Assembly (NCBI GenBank): GCA_963753585.1
Contig: CAVWCU010000001.1
Location: 124,001 to 188,000, forward strand
Direction: 5' to 3'
Source of the DNA: VRUE01 sp963753585
Lineage (GTDB): Bacteria > Actinomycetota > Thermoleophilia > Solirubrobacterales > 70-9
DNA length: 64,000 bases
Position 1 is the stretch's first letter. Each line of letters opens with the position of its first letter. A program made the translations under genes and the position numbers. This document shows positions 1-8,000 of this stretch, one piece after another. A model generated the notes under the pieces. The model was not told where the DNA came from. It did no database searches and saw only the letters and a list, made by a program, of their open reading frames with translations.

Positions 1-5
1 CGCCT

Positions 6-1310
6 ATGGCGGAGCGTGGACAGGCAGGTGCGGTGGTCGACCCGATCGCGGGTTCGCCGGTGTATCCGAGCGGCAGCCGCGTCAACGAGCGCGGGCACCT
101 CGAGATCGGCGGCTGCGACGTGGTCGATCTGGCGGCGGAGTTCGGCACGCCGGCCTACGTCTACGCCGAAGACGACATGCGGGGGCGGGCCCGCAGCTAC
201 CGCGCGGCCTTCGAACGCGGTGGGATGGGGTTCGAGGTCCTCTTCGCCAGTAAGTCTTTTCCCTGCACGGCCGCGTACCGGCTCTTCGCCGAGGAGGGCC
301 TCTCGGTCGACGTCGCCTCGGGCGGCGAGCTGCACATGGCGCTGCGCGCCGGCTTCGATCCGCACCGCATCCACATGCACGGCAACAACAAGACCGATGA
401 GGAGATCCTCTTCGCGGCGCGCTCGGGCGTCGGCCACCTGATCCTCGACTCCTTCGACGAGATCGAGCGCTGCGAGCGACTGCTGGAGGAGCCCCAGGAC
501 GTGCTGATCCGGGTCACGCCCGGGATCAAGCCCTCGACCCACGACTACGTCCAGACCGGGCAACTCGACTCCAAGTTCGGCTTCGGGATCGAGGACGGCC
601 TCGCTGCGCGGGCGATCGAGCGAGTGCTGAGCTCCGACGTCCTGCGGCTCACCGGGCTGCATGCCCACATCGGCTCGCAGATCTTCGAGCTGGAGCCCTA
701 CACGTTGGCGATCCGCGCGATTGGCGAGCTCGCCGGCGAGTGGTGCAAGGTGGTCAACGTCGGCGGCGGCCTCGGCATCGCCTACGCCGCGGAGGACGAG
801 CCACCCGCGATCGACGCCTACGTCGACGTCAAGGTCCGCGGCGTCGCCGAGGTCTTCGGCAAGGACGTGCGCATCCTGGTCGAGCCGGGTCGCTCGCTGG
901 TTGGCAACGCGGGGATCACCGCCTACCGCGTCGGCACGGTCAAGGAGATCCCCGGCGTTCGCACCTACGTCGCCGTCGACGGCGGCATGTCGGACAACAT
1001 GCGGCCGATGCTCTACGGGTCCCGCTACGAAGCGCTGATCGCCGATCGGGCCGCCGCCGTGCCCGGCAGCCTGGCGACGGTTGCCGGCATGCACTGCGAG
1101 TCCGGCGACGTCCTCGTCCGCGATGCGGTGCTGGCGGAGCCGGCCGTCGGCGACGTCCTCGTGACCCCCGCGACCGGTGCCTACGGACACGCGATGGCCA
1201 GCAACTACAACGGCGTGACCCGCCCACCCGTCGTCTTCTGCCGGGACGGCGACGCCCGCCTCGTCGTGCGGCGCGAGACCTACGAGGACCTGACTGCGCG
1301 GGATGTCTGA
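6..1310 (+). CDS. lysA: Diaminopimelate decarboxylase
   Basis: Makes L-lysine from meso-diaminopimelate in the cytosol, the last step of lysine synthesis, using pyridoxal phosphate. The 434-residue length fits the fold-type III decarboxylase family. Visible sites: the PLP lysine in FASKSF (about K83), HIGSQ near residue 221, EPGRS near 293, and CESGDV near 364, which carries the cysteine that completes the partner subunit's active site. The ATG lies only 5 bp into the window, so an upstream start cannot be excluded. It overlaps hom by 8 bp and leads the lysA-hom-thrC-thrB run, which groups the lysine and threonine branches of the aspartate pathway. Confidence 0.95.
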   Translation: MAERGQAGAVVDPIAGSPVYPSGSRVNERGHLEIGGCDVVDLAAEFGTPAYVYAEDDMRGRARSYRAAFERGGMGFEVLFASKSFPCTAAYRLFAEEGLSVDVASGGELHMALRAGFDPHRIHMHGNNKTDEEILFAARSGVGHLILDSFDEIERCERLLEEPQDVLIRVTPGIKPSTHDYVQTGQLDSKFGFGIEDGLAARAIERVLSSDVLRLTGLHAHIGSQIFELEPYTLAIRAIGELAGEWCKVVNVGGGLGIAYAAEDEPPAIDAYVDVKVRGVAEVFGKDVRILVEPGRSLVGNAGITAYRVGTVKEIPGVRTYVAVDGGMSDNMRPMLYGSRYEALIADRAAAVPGSLATVAGMHCESGDVLVRDAVLAEPAVGDVLVTPATGAYGHAMASNYNGVTRPPVVFCRDGDARLVVRRETYEDLTARDV

Positions 1311-2538
1311 GGACCCCTCCAAAGTCGTTCGCATCGGGCTGCTGGGACGCGGCACGGTCGGTGGCGCCTTCGCCGACCTCCTCGCCGCCCGAGCCGGCGC
1401 CGTCGAGGCCGCGACAGGGCGTCGTCCCGAGATCTCCGGCGTCCTCACCCGCGAGAGCGGCGACTTCGATGCGATCCTCGAGCGCTCCGACGTGATCGTC
1501 GAGCTGATGGGTGGGACAGATCCGGCACGGGATCATGTGCTCGACGCGTTGCGCGCCAAGCGGCCGGTGGTCACCGCCAACAAGCAGCTCCTGGCCAAGC
1601 ACGGCGACGAGCTCTTCGACGTCGCCCGCGAGGCCGGCGTGCAGCTGCGCTTCGAGGCGGCCGTGGCGGGCGTCATCCCGATCGTCCGCGCGATCCAGGA
1701 GAGCTTCGGCGTCACCGAGATCGCCAAGGTCTTCGGCATCGTCAACGGCACCACCAACTTCATCCTCACCGAGATGGCCGCCAGCGGCGCCCCCTTCGAG
1801 GAGGTGCTGGCCCGCGCCCAGGAGCTGGGATACGCCGAGGCCGACCCGACCGACGACGTCAACGGCGCCGACGCCGCGGCGAAGATGGCGATCCTCGCCC
1901 GCCTCGCCTTCCACACGCCGGTGACGTTAGACGGGGTCTCCTACGAGGGGATCGAGCAGGTCAAGCCCGACGACATCGCCTACGCCGAAGAGCTCGGCCT
2001 CACGTTGAAGCTGCTCGGCGTCGCCGAGCGCCGCGAGGGCGGGATCAGCGTGCGCGTCTTCCCCTGCTTCCTTTCGCCGGGCCACCCGCTGGCGCCCGTC
2101 GAGGGCCCGTTCAACGCGGTGATGGTGGAGGCGCCCGAGATCACCGAGGTGACGATGTCGGGGCCTGGGGCCGGGGGAGTTCAGACAGCGTCGGCCGTGC
2201 TCGGCGACCTGGTGTCCATTCTCAACGGCGACGCACCGGTTCACGAGACCCGCGAGCGGCTGCCGATCGTCACCGACGTGGCCTCCTCCTTCTACCTGCA
2301 CCTGGAGGTCGCCGACCGCCCCGGCGTGCTTGCCCAGATCGCTCAGGTGCTCGGCGACAAGGAGGTCTCGGTCAAGAGCGTCGTCCAGCGCGGCGCCGGC
2401 GACGACGCACGCCTGGTGATGGTCGTCCACGAGTGCCTGGAGTCGCGCTTCGCCGAGGCGTTGGAGGCGATCGACGCGCTGGACGTGCTGCGCGCGCCGC
2501 CGCGGGCCATACGCGTGATCGAAGAGGAGTTCGTTTGA
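1303..2538 (+). CDS. hom: Homoserine dehydrogenase
   Basis: Reduces aspartate semialdehyde to homoserine, the branch point toward threonine and methionine. At 411 residues it has an N-terminal Rossmann domain (GLLGRGTVGG near residues 8-20), the central catalytic domain with GIVNGTTN and the conserved AEADPTDDVNG stretch, and a C-terminal ACT domain from about residue 329 (HLEVADRPGVLAQIA). The ACT domain suggests allosteric feedback by threonine, as known for this family. The ATG sits inside the end of lysA (8-bp overlap) and the TGA overlaps the TTG start of thrC, so translation is probably coupled through the operon. Confidence 0.96.
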   Translation: MSEDPSKVVRIGLLGRGTVGGAFADLLAARAGAVEAATGRRPEISGVLTRESGDFDAILERSDVIVELMGGTDPARDHVLDALRAKRPVVTANKQLLAKHGDELFDVAREAGVQLRFEAAVAGVIPIVRAIQESFGVTEIAKVFGIVNGTTNFILTEMAASGAPFEEVLARAQELGYAEADPTDDVNGADAAAKMAILARLAFHTPVTLDGVSYEGIEQVKPDDIAYAEELGLTLKLLGVAERREGGISVRVFPCFLSPGHPLAPVEGPFNAVMVEAPEITEVTMSGPGAGGVQTASAVLGDLVSILNGDAPVHETRERLPIVTDVASSFYLHLEVADRPGVLAQIAQVLGDKEVSVKSVVQRGAGDDARLVMVVHECLESRFAEALEAIDALDVLRAPPRAIRVIEEEFV

Positions 2539-3572
2539 GCCCCGCTCCCCTGATCGAGAGATACAGGGAGCGTCTCTCGCTGGAGCCCGGGGACCCGGTC
2601 GTGACCCTGAACGAGGGCTCGACCCCGCTGGTCGAGGCACCGCGGCTCTCCGAGCGGCTCGGGGTGCGGGCCTACCTGAAGTTCGAGGGGGCGAACCCGA
2701 CCGGCAGCTTCAAGGACCGCGGGATGACGGTCGCCGTCTCCCGGGCGAAGGGCAGGGGGGCCGAGGCCGTGATCTGCGCCTCGACGGGCAACACCGCCGC
2801 CAGCGCCGCCGCCTACGCTGCGCGGGCCGGCCTGCGCGGCGCCGTGATCGTGCCCGAGGGCAAGATCGCGATCGGCAAGCTCGCCCAGGCGCTGATGCAC
2901 GGGGCGCGGGTCGTCGCCCTGCAGGGCAACTTCGACGACGCTCTGCGGATCGTCCGCGAGCTGGCGGCGAAGCACCCGATCGAGCTGGTCAACTCGGTCA
3001 ACCCGCACCGGATCGAAGGCCAGAAGACGGCTGCCTTTGAGGTGATCGAGGAGCTCGGCGGGGCGCCCGGGGCCCTGGCGATCCCGGTCGGCAACGCCGG
3101 CAACGTCACCGCCTACTGGCGCGGCTTCCAGGAGGTCGGCGCGGCGCCGGTGCTCTACGGCTTCCAGGCCGAGGGGGCGGCACCGCTCGTCCACGGCGAG
3201 CCCGTCGCCAGTCCCGAGACGGTTGCCTCGGCGATCCGGATCGGCAACCCCGCCCGCTGGGAGGAGGCGATGGCTGCCTTCACGGCGTCGCGAGGGCGCG
3301 TCGTTGCAGTCTCCGACGAGCAGATCCTCGACGCCTATCGCTGGCTCGCCGCCGGCGAGGGAGTCTTCTGCGAGCCCGCCTCGGCGGCCTCGGTCGCAGG
3401 CCTGTTGGCCCATGGTCTGCCCACGGTCGAGGACGGCGCGCCGCCCGAGTCGGTCGTCTGCGTCCTCACCGGCCACGGCCTCAAGGACCCCGACACCGCG
3501 CTCTCCAAGGCGCCGGCGGTGATCAACTGCGAGAACGACCTCAGCGCCGTGGAGCGGGCGGTATTCGAGTGA
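2535..3572 (+). CDS. thrC: Threonine synthase
   Basis: PLP enzyme that converts O-phosphohomoserine to threonine. The start chosen is TTG at 2535, which shares two bases with the hom stop (TTGA). A strong GAAGAGGAG ribosome-binding site lies 5 bp upstream, and translation there begins MSPAPLIERY, giving 345 residues. Longer upstream readings run through hom in another frame and are not protein-like. The PLP lysine is K60 in GSFKDRGM. STGNTAASAA and the glycine-rich PVGNAGNVT are the cofactor phosphate and substrate loops. The next gene, thrB, starts within its stop codon. Confidence 0.95.
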   Translation: MSPAPLIERYRERLSLEPGDPVVTLNEGSTPLVEAPRLSERLGVRAYLKFEGANPTGSFKDRGMTVAVSRAKGRGAEAVICASTGNTAASAAAYAARAGLRGAVIVPEGKIAIGKLAQALMHGARVVALQGNFDDALRIVRELAAKHPIELVNSVNPHRIEGQKTAAFEVIEELGGAPGALAIPVGNAGNVTAYWRGFQEVGAAPVLYGFQAEGAAPLVHGEPVASPETVASAIRIGNPARWEEAMAAFTASRGRVVAVSDEQILDAYRWLAAGEGVFCEPASAASVAGLLAHGLPTVEDGAPPESVVCVLTGHGLKDPDTALSKAPAVINCENDLSAVERAVFE

Positions 3573-4450
3573 CCGCGCGGCACCGCCTGGTCCGGGTCCC
3601 GGCCTCCTCGGCCAACCTCGGGCCGGGCTATGACGTGCTGGCCGCCGCCGTTTCGCTCTTCCTCGAGTTGGAGGTCGAGGAGACGGGGGAGTTCTCGTTC
3701 GACCCGGGCGGCCTCGACGTCTCCACCGGGCGCGACAACCTGATTGTCCGCGCCTTCGAGAGCCTCCACCCAGCGGATGGCATTGCTTTCCGGTTGCGCA
3801 GCGAGATCCCCCTGGCGCGCGGTCTCGGCTCCAGCGCCGCCGCGATCGTCGCCGGCCTGCACGCCGCCGATCACCTCTTCGAGCTGGCGCTGTCCAAGCA
3901 GGAGATGCTGGCGCGGGCGACCGAGCTGGAGGGGCACCCCGACAACGTCGCGGCTGCGATCTACGGCGGCTTCGTGATCTGCGGCGCGGGGGAGGGCGAT
4001 GCGCCGAGCGCGACCCGCTTCGACCCGCCGGGCGGCCTCGAGGGCATCGCGGTGATCCCCGCCGAGGAGGTCTCGACCGAGCGCGCCCGTGAGGCGATCC
4101 CGGCCGAGATCCCGCTCGCCGACGCCGTCGCCAACGTCTCAGCTGCCTCCCGCCTCGTCCTCGGCCTTCAGACCGCTGACCTCGACCTCCTCGCGGCCGG
4201 TCTCGCCGATCGCATCCACCAGGACCGTCGCCGCGAGCTCTACCCGCGCTCGATGGACCTGGTCGACGCGGCGACGGACCTCGGCGCTCTCGGCGCGACG
4301 ATCTCCGGCGCCGGTCCCACGGTTCTCGTCTGGACCACCTGGCAGGACGCCGGCAAGGTCGCCGAGGCGCTCGAGGACCGTTGTGTCGGCTGGGCCGAGG
4401 TCCACCGCCTCCCCTTTTGCCCCCACGGGGCCGACGTCCCCGAGCTCTGA
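3569..4450 (+). CDS. thrB: Homoserine kinase
   Basis: Phosphorylates homoserine with ATP to give the substrate of ThrC. It is a GHMP-family kinase of 293 residues, the usual size. The N-terminus shows VPASSANLGPGYD, and the ATP-binding GHMP motif LARGLGSSAAA lies near residues 81-92. The C-terminal GATISGAGPTVL is the third GHMP motif. It starts with GTG at 3569 as a GTGA overlap with the thrC stop. It is the last gene of the operon; about 100 bp follow before the cupin gene. Confidence 0.95.
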   Translation: MTARHRLVRVPASSANLGPGYDVLAAAVSLFLELEVEETGEFSFDPGGLDVSTGRDNLIVRAFESLHPADGIAFRLRSEIPLARGLGSSAAAIVAGLHAADHLFELALSKQEMLARATELEGHPDNVAAAIYGGFVICGAGEGDAPSATRFDPPGGLEGIAVIPAEEVSTERAREAIPAEIPLADAVANVSAASRLVLGLQTADLDLLAAGLADRIHQDRRRELYPRSMDLVDAATDLGALGATISGAGPTVLVWTTWQDAGKVAEALEDRCVGWAEVHRLPFCPHGADVPEL

Positions 4451-4492
4451 GGTCGCCAACTAGGCTCGTACCCCAGGCTGAGTTTGTACTTT

Positions 4493-4509
4493 GTTCCGCT
4501 ATCCGGAAC
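4493..4509. promoter_or_regulatory. Palindrome upstream of the cupin gene
   Basis: GTTCCG-CTATC-CGGAAC is a perfect 6+6 bp inverted repeat, flanked by weaker pairing (CTTT/GAAA). It sits 40 bp before the cupin start, where a repressor or activator dimer could act. The shape resembles IclR-family sites, but no regulator gene is adjacent, so the assignment is inference. Confidence 0.35.
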
Positions 4510-4548
4510 GAAAGGCGAACTCACGTAGCGCTAGCGAAGGAGATTGAG

Positions 4549-4920
4549 ATGGCCAGCTACACGATCAAGCACCGCGACGAGTTCGAGACGATGGAGGGGT
4601 CGGGGGACGCGACCTGGCTGCTCGCGCGCAAGGCGCTGGGCACTTCGGACTTCGGTTTCAACTTGGTCGAGATCGGTCCTGGGGGTCAGATCCCCGAGCA
4701 CGACGAGGCCGAGAGCGGTCAGGTCGAGCTCTTCATCGTGCTCGAGGGCGAGGCGGTGATGAGGCTCGAGGGCGAGGATCACCCGGCACCCGCCGGCACC
4801 TTCGCCTCGATCGAGCCGCCGGCCAGCCGCACGATCCTCAACCGCTCCGACGCCCCCGTCACCGCCCTCCTCCTCGGCGTCCACCCGGCGGGCGACTACA
4901 GCGCTCCGAGCTGGGCCTGA
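4549..4920 (+). CDS. Small cupin-domain protein
   Basis: A 123-residue single-domain cupin. The start is ATG 4549 because GAAGGAGAT lies 4-5 bp upstream; longer readings run back into thrB. Cupin motif 1 appears as GGQIPEHDEAESGQVELFIVLEGE near residues 45-68, with one clear metal-type histidine (EHDE) and the conserved glutamate replaced in part. Motif 2 (PAPAGTFASIEPP) is poorly conserved, so metal binding and catalysis are uncertain. Many such stand-alone cupins bind small ligands or act as dioxygenases; the substrate cannot be read here. It probably has its own promoter, given the intergenic palindrome. Confidence 0.8.
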   Translation: MASYTIKHRDEFETMEGSGDATWLLARKALGTSDFGFNLVEIGPGGQIPEHDEAESGQVELFIVLEGEAVMRLEGEDHPAPAGTFASIEPPASRTILNRSDAPVTALLLGVHPAGDYSAPSWA

Positions 4921-4933
4921 CTCGCTCGAACCC

Positions 4934-4970
4934 GCATTTACCCCGCATAGTGCGGGTAAATGCGGGTAAA
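4934..4970. promoter_or_regulatory. Inverted plus tandem repeat before gltB
   Basis: GCATTTACCCCGCA (4934-4947), a TAG spacer, then TGCGGGTAAATGC form an almost perfect inverted repeat. The right half belongs to two exact head-to-tail copies of TGCGGGTAAA (4951-4960 and 4961-4970), followed by a third partial TGCAGATTT. The 10-bp spacing equals one helical turn, which suits cooperative protein binding on one DNA face, just upstream of the gltB promoter. It could also serve as a terminator for the cupin gene, but the tandem copies favour an operator. Confidence 0.5.
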
Positions 4971-4977
4971 TGCAGAT

Positions 4978-5010
4978 TTGTCCTGAGCGGGCCTCGATCG
5001 GCTCTATAAT
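4978..5010 (+). promoter_or_regulatory. Probable gltB promoter
   Basis: A perfect -10 hexamer TATAAT lies at 5005-5010, and TTGTCC at 4978-4983 is the best -35-like hexamer, though the 21-bp spacing is long. Transcription would begin near 5017. That argues against translation starting at the TTG at 5019 and supports the TTG at 5073. Confidence 0.5.
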
Positions 5011-5072
5011 TCGCCGACTTGTCAACCCGTCGCGCGCCCGCTCGGAGAAGGCGTGGAAACCGGGAGGTCAGC

Positions 5073-8000
5073 TTGTCCGATACCCAGTCCCGTGAGCTTC
5101 ACGGCGAGGGCCCCGTCCGCTACTCGCCAGAGCGCGCCTACCGGCCGCTTGTCTCTCCGCCCAGCGTCGAGGACAAGGACGCGTGCGCGATCTATGCGTC
5201 CGTGCGCAAGGACGCGACGCCGAGCCACGCGCCCATCGAGCTGGCGATCCCGGCCCTGCAGAAGATGCTCCACCGTGCCGGCAACGTCGACGGCGAGGGC
5301 GACGGCTGCGGGCTGCTGCTCGACCTGCCGCGCAAGATCTGGGCCGAGGAGGTCCGCTCGGGGGGGCACGACCCCTCGCTCACCCTTGACGACGCCTTCG
5401 CCGTCGCCCACGTCTTCATTGAGCGCTCCCAGGACCGCGAGCGGATCCAGCACGATGCCCGCGAGCTGCTCGGCCAGGGCGGCTTCCGCATCCTTGCCGA
5501 GCGGATCGGCGTCGTCGACTCCTCGGCGCTCGGCCCGACCGCGCGCGAGGAGGAGCCCCACTTCTGGCAGCTCGCCGGCCTCGTCGCCGATGCCTCTCGC
5601 CGCGACCGCGTCCTCTTCGACCTGCTGATCGAGCTGGAGGAGAGGCTGGGGGTCCACGTTCCCTCCTTCTCCGCCACCACCTGCGTCTACAAGGTGATGG
5701 GGGCGCCCAGGGTGCTCGGCGCGTACTACCCGGACCTCCTCGACGAGCGCTTCGAGACGATCGGCTGCTTCGGCCACAACCGCTACTCGACCAACACCTG
5801 GCCCTCGTTCAAGCGCGTGCAGCCGTTCTCGGTGCTCGGCCACAACGGCGAGATCAACACGATCGCGCAGCTGCGCCAGGAGGCGAAGATGCTCGGCGTG
5901 CCGATCCATCCCGACGGCTCGGACTCCCAGGACCTCAATCGCACGATCGACACCCTCGTCAGCCGTGACGGCCTCAGCCTCGCCGAGGCGATGGAGATGG
6001 TGGTGCCGCCGATCGTCGAGGAGATCCGCTCGCTGCCCGAGGACCTGCGCCCGTTCTACATGTACCTGCGCCAGGCGATGGGCCCGTTCGCCCAGGGCCC
6101 TGTCGCGCTGATCGCCCGCCACGCCGAGGAGTGCGTGTTCTCCTCCGACGCTCTCGGCCTGCGGCCGCTGTGGCAGGTCGAGACCGGTGAGGACTTCGTC
6201 TTCAGCTCCGAGCCTGGCGTCGTCCCCGTCGCGGCGATGGTCTCCGAGCCCAAGCCGCTCGCCCCGGGCGAGAAGGCGCTGGTGCTGATCAACCGCTCCG
6301 CCAAGCGCTCCACCCTCCACGCCCATGACGAGATGTTGCGCATCGTCCGCAAGAGCTGGCTGCGCCGAAACGGCATCGAGGCGCTCGCCGACTACGGTCG
6401 CGCCCTGGAGTCCGGCGGCCCGCTCGAGGGCGAAGAGGTCCCCGGCTACTCCGACGCCGGCCCCGAGGAGCCGGTCAAGGTTGCAGACCGCGTCCTCGCC
6501 GGCTTCGGCTGGCAGCGCGACGACGTCAAACTCGTCCAGCAGATGGCCTCCAACGGGTCCGAGCCGGTTGGCTCGCTCGGCTACGACGGTCCTCTGGCCG
6601 CGCTCTCGCCGGAGCGCCAGAACCTCGCCGACTACTTCAAGGAGACGGTCGCCGTCGTCACCAACCCGGCGATCGACCGCGAACGCGAGATGGAGCACTT
6701 CTCGACCCGAACGGTCTTCGGCCGCCGCCCCTCGATCGACGCCGCCGGCGTGGACACGGGCACGGTCGAGACCGCGTTCCCGGTGATCCTCGGCGGCCAC
6801 CACGGCCTGGCGCCGCTCTCCGACAAGACCTACCGGGCGATCGCGCGCAAGCACCGGACCTACCTGCTCGAGGATCTCTGGGAGGAGTTCCGCGGTCGCG
6901 CCGACGCGCTCGACATCTCCCTGCTCGAGTCCGAGACCACGCAGGGCGCGATCGAGCGGATCAAGCAGGAAGCGGTGAAGAAGGTTCGCGACGGAGCCGA
7001 GCTGCTCGTGCTCACCGATCGCACCGTCTATGACGCCGACCGCCGCTACCTCGACCCCCACCTGGCCACCTCGGCGGTCGACCAGGCGCTGAAGGGATTC
7101 AGGGTCGAGGCCGGCGAAGAGAACCTGCGCCGGCGCTGCGGCGTCGTCCTGCGCTCGGCGGCGATCCGCAACGTCCACGACACGATGCTCGCCCTCGGTC
7201 TCGGCGCCAACGGCGTCTGCCCGTACACGATGGTCGAGGTCGTCTGCGTCGAGGACTACGAGAAAGACGTCTCCAACCTCTGTGACGCGCTCACCAAGGG
7301 GATGGAGAAAGTGATCTCGACGATCGGGATCCACGAGGTGCGCGGCTATGCGCGCCAGTTCTCCTCCATCGGCGTCAAGCCGGAGCTGGCCGAGATCTTC
7401 ATGACCGAGGCCTTCGCCGCCTCGGAGTCCGGCGGCGTCGGCTTCACCGGCCTCGACGAGGACACCAACGAGCGCGCTCGCATCCTCGCCGGCGAGGGGG
7501 AGGCCAAACCGGCGAAGACGTTCCGCTTCTACCCCAAGGTCTACAAGGCCGCGATAGCCACCGCGAACGGTTCGGGCTCCTACGAGGAATACTCGGAGAA
7601 AGTGCGCGATCTCGAGCGGCAGAGCCCGATCTCGATGCGCCACGTCATGGGCCTGAAGGGAGACCGCGACCCGGTCGACCCGGCCGGCGTCGACGCCGGG
7701 GTCGGCCGCCACGACTACCCGGTCGTGATCTCCTCGATGAGCTTCGGCTCGCAGTCCGAGCCGGCCTTCCGCGCCTACGCCGAGGCGGCGAAGGCGATCA
7801 ACGTCCTCTGCGTCAACGGCGAGGGCGGCGAGATCCGCGACATGTACGGCCACTACCGCAAGTGGCGTGGCCAGCAGGTCGCCTCCGGCCGCTTCGGCGT
7901 CTCGGCGGAGATGCTCAACTCCTCCTACCTCGCCGAGATCAAGATCGGCCAGGGCGCGAAGCCCGGTGAGGGCGGCCACCTGCCCGGCAAGAAGGTCTCC

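Noticed and set aside
4951..4970. CRISPR or satellite array from the tandem decamers
   Set aside because: Only two full copies with no spacers; an operator is the simpler reading.
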